Translations under genes and position numbers: made by a program
NCBI GenBank assembly: GCA_019116385.1
Contig: DXBU01000152.1
Span: 1 to 35,520 of the forward strand
From: Candidatus Blautia faecigallinarum
GTDB taxonomy: Bacteria; Bacillota; Clostridia; Lachnospirales; Lachnospiraceae
DNA length: 35,520 nucleotides
Direction of reading: 5' to 3'
Part shown: one piece after another, positions 16,637 to 25,013 of the stretch
Layout: every line of letters starts with the position of its first letter
Position numbering within the stretch: position 1 is the stretch's first letter
The notes under the pieces: generated by a model
Seen by the model: only the letters and a program-made list of their open reading frames with translations
Told to the model about the DNA's origin: nothing
Databases searched by the model: none

Positions 16637-18562
16637 CTAGATATCCAGTTCCGCGTCTCTGGCATGTTCATAAATGAAGCTGCGCCTGGGAGGTACTTCA
16701 CTTCCCATAAGTACCTCGGTCACACTGGAGGCCAGACGGGCGTCTTCAATCTCCACCCGCTTCATCATCCGGGTTTCCGGGTTCAACGTGGTCTCCCAAA
16801 GCTGCTGGGCATCCATTTCTCCTAAGCCCTTGTAGCGCTGGAGGGTAAAGCTGCCTGGCTTATGGGTCTTTCTATAGCGTTCCAGGGCTTTGTCATCATA
16901 AAGATATTCTTCTTTCCCTTTTTTTGGCATGGCCTTATATAGAGGGGGCATGGCGATATAAACGTGTCCCTCATAGATCAGCTCCGGCATGAACCGGTAA
17001 AACAGCGTCAGCAAAAGTGTGGATATGTGGGCGCCGTCCACATCCGCATCCGCCATGATCACAATCTTATCATAGCGCAGCTTGGAAATATCAAAATCGT
17101 TTCCATATCCCTCAGAAAAGCCGCAGCCAAAAGCATTGATCATTGTCTTGATCTCCGCGTTGGCCAGCACCTTATCAATGGTGGCCTTTTCCACATTCAG
17201 GATTTTTCCCCGGATAGGAAGAATGGCCTGATAATTTCTGTCTCTGGCAGTCTTTGCGGAGCCGCCTGCAGAATCTCCCTCTACGATAAAGATCTCACAC
17301 TGGGCAGGATCCTTTTTTTCACAATTGGCCAGCTTGCCGTTGGAGTCAAAAGAGTATTTCTGTTTTGTGAGAAGGTTGGTTTTTGCCCGTTCCTCGGTCT
17401 TGCGGATCTTTGCCGCTTTTTCCGCACAGGAGAGGACATTTTTCAAAGTTTCCAGATTCCGGTCAAAATACAGCACCAGCTGCTCGCCCAGCACCTTGCT
17501 CACTGCCTTTGCCGCGTCCTGGTTGTCCAGCTTTGTTTTTGTCTGGCCTTCAAATCTGGGGGCAGGGTGCTTGATGGACACCACTGCTGTCATCCCGTTC
17601 CGGATATCTGCTCCGGTGAAATTTGCATCCTTTTCTTTCAGGACACCGATCTCCCGGGCATAGTTATTCATCACGGTGGTAAAGGTAGTCTTAAATCCGG
17701 TAAGGTGGGTGCCTCCTTCCGCATTGTAGATGTTGTTGCAGAATCCCAGCACATTTTCACGGAATTCATTGGTGAACTGGAAGGCGGCCTCTACCTGTAC
17801 GCCTTCGGATTCTCCCTTTAAATAAACAGGATCGTGGATCGCTTCACAGTTTTGGTTCAGGTCCCGGATAAAACCTATGATCCCTTCCGGCTCGTGATAT
17901 TCTATGCTTTCTAGTGTCTCACCTCTTCTGTCCTCAAAGGAAATGGTCAGCTGCGGGTTCAGATAGGCGGTTTCGTGGAGGCGGCTCTTAACTTCTGTTG
18001 CGGAAAATCTGGTTTTTTCAAATATTTCCGGATCAGGCAGGAAGTTAATGCAGGTTCCGGTTGCCCTGGTCTTTCCGATTTTGGGAAGAAGGCCGTTTTC
18101 CAGTTCCAAAGTAGGGATCCCTCTTTCGTAATGGTCATGATGAACGTAGCCGTCACGGCTGATCTTGATATCCAGGTAAGTGGACAGGGCATTCACCACA
18201 GAAGATCCTACTCCATGGAGCCCGCCGCTGGTCTTATAGACAGAATTGTCGAATTTTCCTCCTGCGTGGAGAGTGGTAAAAACAAGACGTTCTGCAGACA
18301 CCCCTTTTTCGTGCATATCCACCGGGATGCCTCTTCCGTTGTCGCTGACGGTACAGGACCCGTCTTTTTCCAGGATGACCTGGATCCGGTCGCAGTATCC
18401 GGCAAGATGCTCATCCACAGAATTGTCTACGATTTCATAAATCAGATGGTTCAGGCCTTTTCTGGACACGCTGCCAATATACATGCCCGGACGTTTCCGA
18501 ACTGCCTCCAGTCCTTCCAGGACAGCAATGCTGCCTGCATCATAGGTTTCTTTTTTTGCCAT
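16637..18562 (-). CDS. parE: Type II topoisomerase subunit B (ParE/GyrB family)
   Basis: ATPase and TOPRIM subunit partnering the A subunit encoded 21 bases downstream. The N-terminal GHKL ATPase has EIVDNSVDEHLAGY, SDNGRGIPVD and KTSGGLHGVGSSVVNALS. The transducer domain follows, and the TOPRIM domain has VEGDSAGGSAK and MADADVDGAHI (metal ligands). The C-terminal part has QRYKGLGEMDAQQLWETT. The 641-residue length lacks any large insertion. The start is the ATG at 18560-18562. Separating ParE from GyrB by sequence alone is not absolute. Confidence 0.9.
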   Translation of the reverse strand: MAKKETYDAGSIAVLEGLEAVRKRPGMYIGSVSRKGLNHLIYEIVDNSVDEHLAGYCDRIQVILEKDGSCTVSDNGRGIPVDMHEKGVSAERLVFTTLHAGGKFDNSVYKTSGGLHGVGSSVVNALSTYLDIKISRDGYVHHDHYERGIPTLELENGLLPKIGKTRATGTCINFLPDPEIFEKTRFSATEVKSRLHETAYLNPQLTISFEDRRGETLESIEYHEPEGIIGFIRDLNQNCEAIHDPVYLKGESEGVQVEAAFQFTNEFRENVLGFCNNIYNAEGGTHLTGFKTTFTTVMNNYAREIGVLKEKDANFTGADIRNGMTAVVSIKHPAPRFEGQTKTKLDNQDAAKAVSKVLGEQLVLYFDRNLETLKNVLSCAEKAAKIRKTEERAKTNLLTKQKYSFDSNGKLANCEKKDPAQCEIFIVEGDSAGGSAKTARDRNYQAILPIRGKILNVEKATIDKVLANAEIKTMINAFGCGFSEGYGNDFDISKLRYDKIVIMADADVDGAHISTLLLTLFYRFMPELIYEGHVYIAMPPLYKAMPKKGKEEYLYDDKALERYRKTHKPGSFTLQRYKGLGEMDAQQLWETTLNPETRMMKRVEIEDARLASSVTEVLMGSEVPPRRSFIYEHARDAELDI

Positions 18563-18588
18563 GACTGTTTCTATTCCTTTCTTTCCAT

Positions 18589-18630
18589 GAAAAAAGAGTC
18601 AATCCCAAGATATTCCTGGATTTGACTCTT
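18589..18630 (-). terminator. Terminator of the tRNA-Glu gene
   Basis: Inverted repeat AAGAGTCAATCC (18594-18605) with GGATTTGACTCTT (18618-18630, one bulged base), followed on the minus strand by a T-run (complement of 18589-18595). It sits 6 bases after the tRNA and upstream of parE, whose own promoter I could not identify. Confidence 0.75.
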
Positions 18631-18636
18631 GTAAAG

Positions 18637-18708
18637 CAGCCAGTACGGGAATCGAACCCGTGTTTCCGCCGTGAGAGGGCGGCGTCTTAACCCCTTGACC
18701 AACTGGCC
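18637..18708 (-). tRNA. tRNA-Glu (anticodon CTC)
   Basis: On the minus strand the gene starts GGCCAGT and closes with ACTGGCT plus a G discriminator, with G-U as the outermost acceptor pair. The anticodon arm is CCGCC-CTCTCAC-GGCGG with anticodon CTC (18673-18675), reading GAG. The T arm is ACGGG-TTCGATT-CCCGT. CCA is not encoded. It is a solitary tRNA with its own promoter and terminator. Confidence 0.95.
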
Positions 18709-18728
18709 TTGTTCCAACCGACTTGCTT

Positions 18729-18757
18729 AGTATATACTACTTTTCGGCAGAATGCAA
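18729..18757 (-). promoter_or_regulatory. Promoter of tRNA-Glu
   Basis: On the minus strand, TTGCAT (18752-18757), a 17-base spacer and TATACT (18729-18734), about 20 bases before the tRNA. The rest of the gap toward ppk1 (18758-18838) is A/T-rich without a GC-rich hairpin, so I see no terminator for the ppk1 transcript. Confidence 0.75.
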
Positions 18758-18838
18758 GTGTTTTTTTTAATTTTTTCAAATTTTTTCATTTCTTACATTT
18801 TCTGCCATTTTATACAGATGCAGGCCGGCTGGGAAAAC

Positions 18839-20995
18839 TTAGGATTCCTCTATGTCTGCTGCCGGTTCTGCCGGGATAAACACTCTGGAATGATCCTTTG
18901 GATCCTTTTTGCCGTTCTTCGCCCTTTCCTGGGCTTCCCGGCAAAATTCCATCTGTGAGTTCACCAGCACTTTGCCTCTCTTATCCTGTTTTTCATAGGT
19001 ACCGTCAGGCTGGAGGAGATGCGCTTTTACATTATCCTTAAATTCTACATCCAGGACATGAATGGCTTCTTTTTTGATCGCCTCGTCTTCAATGGGGAAA
19101 ACGATCTCCACTCTTCGGTCCAGGTTTCTGGGCATCCAGTCTGCACTTCCCATGTACACCTCTTCGCTGCCTCCATTAAAGAAGTAGAAGATCCTGCTGT
19201 GCTCCAAAAAATCCCCCACAATAGAACGCACGTGGATATTCTCGCTGATCCCCGGGATACCCACCTTTAGACAGCAGATCCCCCGTACCAAAAGGTCAAT
19301 AGTCACGCCGCAGGAAGACGCATAATAAAGAGCTGACATGATCACCGGATCACACAGGGAATTCATTTTTCCCACAATATGAGCCGGGATCCCTTTTTTC
19401 GCGTTTTCTGCTTCTCTCTCGATCAGCTTCAGAAAACGGTCCTTCATCCAGATCGGAGCTACGATCAGTTTATTCCAGCGCTTTGGTTCGGAATAGCCGG
19501 ACAGCATGTTGAATACCGCCGTAGCGTCCTCTCCAAAACGTTCGTCGCAGGTAAAGATACCGCAGTCTGTATAAAGCTTGGCTGTAGAATCATTATAGTT
19601 TCCGGTGGCCAGATGCACATAACGGCGGATCCCCGCTTCTTCCCTGCGCACCACAAGAGTGATCTTGCTGTGCGTCTTTAAGCCTACCAGGCCGTAAATA
19701 ACGTGGCATCCCGCTTTTTCCAGCATTTTTGCCCAGACAATGTTATTCTCTTCATCAAAACGTGCTTTCAGCTCCACAAGAACAGAAACCTGCTTGCCGT
19801 TTTCTGCAGCCTGGGCAAGGGCTGCGATGATGGGAGAATTTCCGCTGACACGATACAGGGTCTGCTTGATAGCCAGAACATCCGGATCTTTTGCCGCCTG
19901 GCGGACAAAATTCACCACCGGGTCAAAACTCATATACGGATGATGAAGGAATACGTCCCCCTCCCGGATCACCTGGAAAATGTCCTTGTCATTCTGGAAC
20001 TCCAATACCGGCGCAGGGTTATATTTGGGAGTCTTGAATTTGTCAAAGCCTTCCAGTCCGTAGATCTTCATCAGCATCGTCAGATCCAGCGGACCGCTGA
20101 TTGAGAAAATATCTTCGTTTTTGATGTCGAACTCGCTTTTTAAGATCTTTAAAAGACGTTTGTCCATCTTTTCTTCCGCTTCCAGACGGATCACTTCTCC
20201 CCACTGGCGTTTTTTCAGCTGTTTCTGGATTTCCACCAGCAGGTCTTCTGCTTCGTCTTCATCAATGGTAAGGTCTGCATTTCTCATGATCCGGTAGGGA
20301 TGGGCGCAGACAACATCGTAGCTTAAGAACAGCTTATGGATATTCCGTTCAATGATCTCTTCCAGAAGAATGACCGTTCTCATTTCTTCCTTTCCTGAAG
20401 GGATCTCGATCACCCTGGGAAGCACAGAAGGAACCTGTACCGTTGCAAAAACAAGGACTTCTTTTCCTTTTTTCTTATCTTTTTGGGAGATCAGCGCCCC
20501 GATATTCAGCGTTTTGTTCCGGATCAGCGGGAAGGGCCTGGAAGAATCCATTGCCATAGGGGTCAGCACGGGATAAATGTTATCCTCAAAGTACCGGTCT
20601 ACATATTCTTTCTGGTCATCCGTAAGACTTTCGTGTTCCGTGATCAGGTGCAGCCCCGCCTTTTCCAGAGCAGGCAGCAGCGAACGGCTGAAGGTATTAT
20701 ACTGTACGTGCACCAGTTCGTGGGTTTCCTGGCTGATCTGGGCAAGCTGTTCTTTTGGGGTGAGACCTGCGATATCCGGTTTCTCGTATCCTGCGTGTAC
20801 CTGGTCCTTCAGAGAGGCTACGCGCACCATGAAAAATTCATCCAGGTTGGAAGCGGTAATGCTTAAAAATTTCAATCTTTCAAAAAGAGGAATTGTTTTA
20901 TCTCTGGCTTCGCTTAATACTCTATCGTTAAATTTCAGCCAGCTTAATTCTCTGTTTACAAAATATTCCGGTTTATTAAATTTTTTCAGATCCAT
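18839..20995 (-). CDS. ppk1: Polyphosphate kinase 1
   Basis: Reversibly transfers the terminal phosphate of ATP onto inorganic polyphosphate. The 718 residues begin MDLKKFNKPEYFVNRELSWL, the family N-terminus. The autophosphorylated histidine is H442 in LKTHSKITLVV and the second active-site histidine is H600 in LEHSRIFYFF, followed by MGSADWMPRNLDRRVE. I use the ATG at 20993-20995 (GAGGTG 6 bases upstream); the frame extends further upstream but only into the ppx gene. It starts 10 bases after the ppx stop, so synthesis and degradation are encoded together. A short Glu/Asp-rich tail ends the protein. Confidence 0.96.
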   Translation of the reverse strand: MDLKKFNKPEYFVNRELSWLKFNDRVLSEARDKTIPLFERLKFLSITASNLDEFFMVRVASLKDQVHAGYEKPDIAGLTPKEQLAQISQETHELVHVQYNTFSRSLLPALEKAGLHLITEHESLTDDQKEYVDRYFEDNIYPVLTPMAMDSSRPFPLIRNKTLNIGALISQKDKKKGKEVLVFATVQVPSVLPRVIEIPSGKEEMRTVILLEEIIERNIHKLFLSYDVVCAHPYRIMRNADLTIDEDEAEDLLVEIQKQLKKRQWGEVIRLEAEEKMDKRLLKILKSEFDIKNEDIFSISGPLDLTMLMKIYGLEGFDKFKTPKYNPAPVLEFQNDKDIFQVIREGDVFLHHPYMSFDPVVNFVRQAAKDPDVLAIKQTLYRVSGNSPIIAALAQAAENGKQVSVLVELKARFDEENNIVWAKMLEKAGCHVIYGLVGLKTHSKITLVVRREEAGIRRYVHLATGNYNDSTAKLYTDCGIFTCDERFGEDATAVFNMLSGYSEPKRWNKLIVAPIWMKDRFLKLIEREAENAKKGIPAHIVGKMNSLCDPVIMSALYYASSCGVTIDLLVRGICCLKVGIPGISENIHVRSIVGDFLEHSRIFYFFNGGSEEVYMGSADWMPRNLDRRVEIVFPIEDEAIKKEAIHVLDVEFKDNVKAHLLQPDGTYEKQDKRGKVLVNSQMEFCREAQERAKNGKKDPKDHSRVFIPAEPAADIEES

Positions 20996-21005
20996 AGTCG
21001 CACCT

Positions 21006-22541
21006 CTACATTTTTCTCTTACGCCTGAGCACCAGACGGATACCAAACACTTCTTCAAAAAACTCTACTTTGTCTTTCAAAAGGCCAAGCTCCAGGGAAA
21101 TATCTCTGGTGGAATCAATGACAAGCTGCAGTTCCCTTTCTTTAAGCACAGCCTTTAACCCCACGACCTTCTGATAATGGCTTCTGTCCATGGCATTTGC
21201 CAAACGCAGGATCGCCGTCAGCTTGGCCACAAGAAGATAACGGTTTCTGTCCACACCGGAACCATTGTCATTTTTTTCGTAATATACAAATTCTGTGGTA
21301 TTATACCGCACCGCACTGGCAATGATCTGCCGTTCTTCTGTAGACAGGCCGATGACCTCTGTAGCCATGATGATACGGTAAGAGCACTCCGCCACATCAC
21401 TCATGCTGATATATTTCCCGCAGTCATGAAGCTGCACGGCGATCTGAAGGAGCAGTCTTTCTCTTGCCCCCATACCGTGTACTTTCTTCATACTGTCAAA
21501 GATCGCCAGAGCAAGGTTCGTGGTACCCTGGATATGGTTTTTGCCGCTGGAATAGCGTTTGGCAATGTTTCTTGCCGCCACCAGGATGTCGTTTTCAAAA
21601 TTGTGGGCACTTTTAATGATCTTTTTCTTTTCCCCAAAGTCGTAGGCAATGCCGTCCAGAAGGGCCACACCCGGGACCCACACCGATTCCGCATTAAAGA
21701 TATCAAGGAAATTCTTGCAGATGACCATAGTGGGGATCACCAGGGAAGCATATTCCGGATCGATCCCAAGTTCTTCTGTAAGTGCCGTTTCAGACTTGGA
21801 TACTACCTCCTCATACCGTTTCATAAATTCTGTACGGGTGATGATCTTATCCTTCATTTCTTCCTGGAAGATCGTATCTGTGAGGAAATCTCCCATCAGG
21901 ATCACATTCTTTATATCCCTGTCCTTGAGATACAGCCGCTGAAATCCGGTGATATCGTTCCGGATAAATTCTTCGATCAGCTGTTCATAATGGATCGTCT
22001 GCTTTTCCAGTTCTTTCAGACGCTCGCGGATGCGCAGGCTTCCCATTTTAAGGCTTTGAGTGGTGACAAGGGCATCTTTGTCAAACAAAGAGACCTGCAG
22101 GCTTCCCCCTCCCACATCCAGGATCGCCGTGCCTTTTTGGATCATCTTTTTAAAACCGGCTTCAATGGCCGCTATAGACTTGTAGCCCAGGAAATGCTGT
22201 TCCGCATTGCTTAATATCTCCACCCGGATACCGGTCCTCTGATAGATCTGCTCGATCACGATGATAGGATTGTCCAGTTCCCGGAAGGCGCTAGTGGCGC
22301 AGGCACGGTACTCGCTAACACCAAATTCCGCCATGATCCGTTTAAAATCCTCCAGGATGTCGCACAGGCCTTCCACCATATCCATGTCAAGCCTTCCCGA
22401 AGCATAAGCCTCTTTTCCCAGTTCCATGCGGTATCTTACATGATTCAGTTCATGAAGCCCGATCTTTTTTGACAATTCAAAAATTTTTATGCTGACCTCA
22501 TAAGAGCCGATATCAATCGCCGCAAAGGTTGTCATTGCCAT
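21006..22541 (-). CDS. ppx: Ppx/GppA family exopolyphosphatase with HD-type C-terminal domain
   Basis: Predicted to hydrolyse terminal phosphates of polyphosphate or the 5'-phosphate of pppGpp. The N-terminal sugar-kinase-like (ASKHA) fold has AAIDIGSYEVSIKI (7-20), ACATSAFRELDN and ILDVGGGSLQVSLF (140-153). The C-terminal part has an HD-type motif, LHDCGKY (371-377), followed by helices with AMDRSHYQK. The 511-residue length matches the long, HD-containing form. The N-terminal phosphate loop reads DIGSYEV where many homologues have DxGSNS, a deviation in the substrate loop. The pairing with ppk1 favours exopolyphosphatase, but ppGpp metabolism cannot be excluded. Confidence 0.9.
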   Translation of the reverse strand: MAMTTFAAIDIGSYEVSIKIFELSKKIGLHELNHVRYRMELGKEAYASGRLDMDMVEGLCDILEDFKRIMAEFGVSEYRACATSAFRELDNPIIVIEQIYQRTGIRVEILSNAEQHFLGYKSIAAIEAGFKKMIQKGTAILDVGGGSLQVSLFDKDALVTTQSLKMGSLRIRERLKELEKQTIHYEQLIEEFIRNDITGFQRLYLKDRDIKNVILMGDFLTDTIFQEEMKDKIITRTEFMKRYEEVVSKSETALTEELGIDPEYASLVIPTMVICKNFLDIFNAESVWVPGVALLDGIAYDFGEKKKIIKSAHNFENDILVAARNIAKRYSSGKNHIQGTTNLALAIFDSMKKVHGMGARERLLLQIAVQLHDCGKYISMSDVAECSYRIIMATEVIGLSTEERQIIASAVRYNTTEFVYYEKNDNGSGVDRNRYLLVAKLTAILRLANAMDRSHYQKVVGLKAVLKERELQLVIDSTRDISLELGLLKDKVEFFEEVFGIRLVLRRKRKM

Positions 22542-22561
22542 ATTTCATTCATCTCCTATCC

Positions 22562-23863
22562 TTATCCTTGTTGCCCCAGCAGATAATCGATAAACTGCTG
22601 AGCGGTCCTTCCTGTCAGTCCTCCGTGGGAAAGCTCCCATCTGTTTGCTTCCAGCATAAGTTCCTCTTCCGGCATTTCTACGCCATAACGTTTTGCCAGA
22701 ACCCTGACGATATTCTGAAAGTCTTTTTTGCTGGGTGCCCCGAAATAGATCCGTACACCGAACCGGTACACCAGAGAGAGTTTCTCCTGGACCGTATCCG
22801 AAGAGTGAAGATCATCTTCGTCTGCAAGCTCCAGTTTATCCCCGGCACGTTCTCTTACCAGGTGTCTCCGGTTGCTGGTAGCATAGATCAGAATATTGTC
22901 CGGTTTCTTTTCCAACCCTCCTTCTATCACCGCCTTTAAATATTTATATTCGATTTCGAATTCTTCAAAAGACAGATCGTCCATATAGATAATGAACTTG
23001 TAATTTCGATTTTTGATCTGGGTGATCACTTCATTCAGATCTTTAAACTGATGTTTATAAACTTCTATGATCCGAAGGCCTTCCTCATAGTAACGGTTCA
23101 GGATCCCTTTAATGCTGGAGGATTTTCCTGTTCCCGCATCTCCAAACAGGAGGCAGTTGTTTGCCTTGCGCCCCCGGACAAATGCTTCTGTATTGTCGAT
23201 CAGCTTTTTCTTAGCGATCTCATAACCCACCAGGTCGTCAAGCTGTACATGGGCGATCCTTGTTATCGGTTCGATCTCTACCCTTCCCTCATTGTCCCTG
23301 CGGATGCGGAACGCTTTATGGAGCCCCAGTTTTCCAACTCCGAAATCTTTATAAAACTGCACCATGTCTTCCATAAATTCTTCCACAGTCTCAGCCTTGG
23401 CCAAAGTTTTGCTCATGGTGCATATTCTGTCACGGATACGGGAATTATACAGCTTGCTGCTCTCATCGGTGTTCTCGTAGGCACAGATAAAAGAACAGCA
23501 GTCCGCCTGAAATATCCGGTCGAAAATATTCAGGTCAAAATCGTATAGTTCTTTAAAAACCGAAAAGTCATTTTTAGCCGCTGTATTGATGCTTCCCTTT
23601 ACAGCTCCCCGTATCTCACAGGCCATACTAAAAGCATTTTCGTGGTTTACCAGCAGAAATGTCAGGTAATTGTGCCAAAGATTCCCAGAAAATCCACAGT
23701 TTCCTGCCATTTCCACCAGACCATTGATGCAGGAAAAATAGATCTCTCTTTTCTTTTGAAGCTCTTCCGGAAACTCTGCGGCATCTATCAGCATCCCCAT
23801 CTGCTCCAGGATTTCTCCATGGGCAAAATCACGATACAAGATACATTCATGGATCCTAGTCAT
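22562..23863 (-). CDS. DUF815 family AAA-type ATPase
   Basis: A 433-residue P-loop ATPase of the DUF815 family; its substrate is unknown. The N-terminal ~210 residues are helical and family-specific. The ATPase core follows: Walker A GDAGTGKSS (241-249), Walker B FIIYMDDLSFEE (acidic pair at 295-296), sensor-1 region YATSNRRHLVRER and a C-terminal lid with GLTGRTAQQFIDYLL. I use the ATG at 23861-23863, with GGGGGAGG upstream; its first 8 bases overlap the pheA end. It is placed between pheA and ppx in an operon with almost no gaps, which suggests co-expression with the polyphosphate genes. Confidence 0.85.
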   Translation of the reverse strand: MTRIHECILYRDFAHGEILEQMGMLIDAAEFPEELQKKREIYFSCINGLVEMAGNCGFSGNLWHNYLTFLLVNHENAFSMACEIRGAVKGSINTAAKNDFSVFKELYDFDLNIFDRIFQADCCSFICAYENTDESSKLYNSRIRDRICTMSKTLAKAETVEEFMEDMVQFYKDFGVGKLGLHKAFRIRRDNEGRVEIEPITRIAHVQLDDLVGYEIAKKKLIDNTEAFVRGRKANNCLLFGDAGTGKSSSIKGILNRYYEEGLRIIEVYKHQFKDLNEVITQIKNRNYKFIIYMDDLSFEEFEIEYKYLKAVIEGGLEKKPDNILIYATSNRRHLVRERAGDKLELADEDDLHSSDTVQEKLSLVYRFGVRIYFGAPSKKDFQNIVRVLAKRYGVEMPEEELMLEANRWELSHGGLTGRTAQQFIDYLLGQQG

Positions 23864-25013
23864 TTTTTTCCTCCCCCTGCAGTTCATAATTTCCCAGCAC
23901 CCGCATCCGGTTCGCTTCCGCGGCAAGTCCCCGGAGGGCATTTTTTACTGCGCTGTCCTTAAGATTGCCTTCAAAATCTACAAAAAACCGGTATTCCCAG
24001 GTTTTTCCCGGAATGGGACGGGATTCGATCTTTGTCATATTCAGGCCGTTATAGATTATATGGGAAAGCAAATGGTAAAGGCTTCCGCTCTCATGGGGAA
24101 GTTCAAAGCAGACACTTAATTTTCCTGCATCTTTCTTGTACACAGGCTTTTTGCTGACAATGATAAAACGGGTCACATTCTGGCCATTGTGGCAGATGTG
24201 TTCCGCCAGGGGCACCAGGCCGAAAAGTTTTCCTGCCTCCCGGCTTGCGATCGCTGCCTGGGAAAGGTCCTGCTCCTCTTTTACCTTTTTTGCTGCGCCT
24301 GCAGTATTTTTCACCTGAAGCGTCTTCCAGCCGGGATGCTGTTCCAGAAACACCTTACACTGGGCCAGTCCCTGGGGATGGGAGCAAACGGTACGTATCT
24401 GTTCCAGAGACGCTCCCGGAAGCCCCAACAGCACATGTTCTACCCGGATCGTCTGCTCTCCTACGATATACAGGCTGTACTGTGTCAAAAGATCATAAAT
24501 ATCTGCCACGATACCCGCCGTAGAATTTTCAATGGGAAGCACTGCATAGTCCGCCTTGGCCGCCACCACATCTTCCATGGCTTCCCGCCAGGTATCCACA
24601 TGATAGCTTTTGATCTCTTCTCCGAAGTAGGCCCTCATAGCCGCATAGCTGTAGGCGCCTTCTACTCCCTGGAATACCACACAGGCGTTTTTCAGAGGCA
24701 GCTTGTCTACCAGCTCATAATCCTGCTCTTCTTCTACACCATGGTCCGTAAGAAGCTGGTATTGTCTTTTTCTGCTGATGGCCATCAGCTGCTGAAATAA
24801 TTCCTGGGCGCCAAGGGCGTTGAATTCCCCATGTGCTTTGGCTTTCAGAACATTTATTTTTTCTTTTTCCCTCTGGGGGTCCAAAACTTTTTTTCCTGTC
24901 TTGATCTTATAGGAGGCAACTTCCTCACATACCTGCATTCGCTTCTCGAAAAGCCTAAGGATCTCGTTATCGATCTCATCGATCTCCCTTCGGCATTCCT
25001 GTAAATCTGTCAT
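23856..25013 (-). CDS. pheA: Bifunctional chorismate mutase / prephenate dehydratase (P-protein)
   Basis: Converts chorismate to prephenate and then to phenylpyruvate in phenylalanine synthesis. It has an AroQ-type mutase (1-88, with ECRREIDEIDNEILRLFEKR), a dehydratase domain (about 112-290: FQGVEGAYSYAA, LPIENSTAGIV, and the catalytic TRF at 281-283) and a regulatory ACT domain (about 300-378). ESRP (330-333) of the phenylalanine-binding motif is intact, while the other binding motif reads ESGSLYHLL in place of the usual GAL form. Feedback inhibition by Phe is therefore likely. The start overlaps the folC stop (ATGA). Confidence 0.96.
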   Translation of the reverse strand: MTDLQECRREIDEIDNEILRLFEKRMQVCEEVASYKIKTGKKVLDPQREKEKINVLKAKAHGEFNALGAQELFQQLMAISRKRQYQLLTDHGVEEEQDYELVDKLPLKNACVVFQGVEGAYSYAAMRAYFGEEIKSYHVDTWREAMEDVVAAKADYAVLPIENSTAGIVADIYDLLTQYSLYIVGEQTIRVEHVLLGLPGASLEQIRTVCSHPQGLAQCKVFLEQHPGWKTLQVKNTAGAAKKVKEEQDLSQAAIASREAGKLFGLVPLAEHICHNGQNVTRFIIVSKKPVYKKDAGKLSVCFELPHESGSLYHLLSHIIYNGLNMTKIESRPIPGKTWEYRFFVDFEGNLKDSAVKNALRGLAAEANRMRVLGNYELQGEEKND

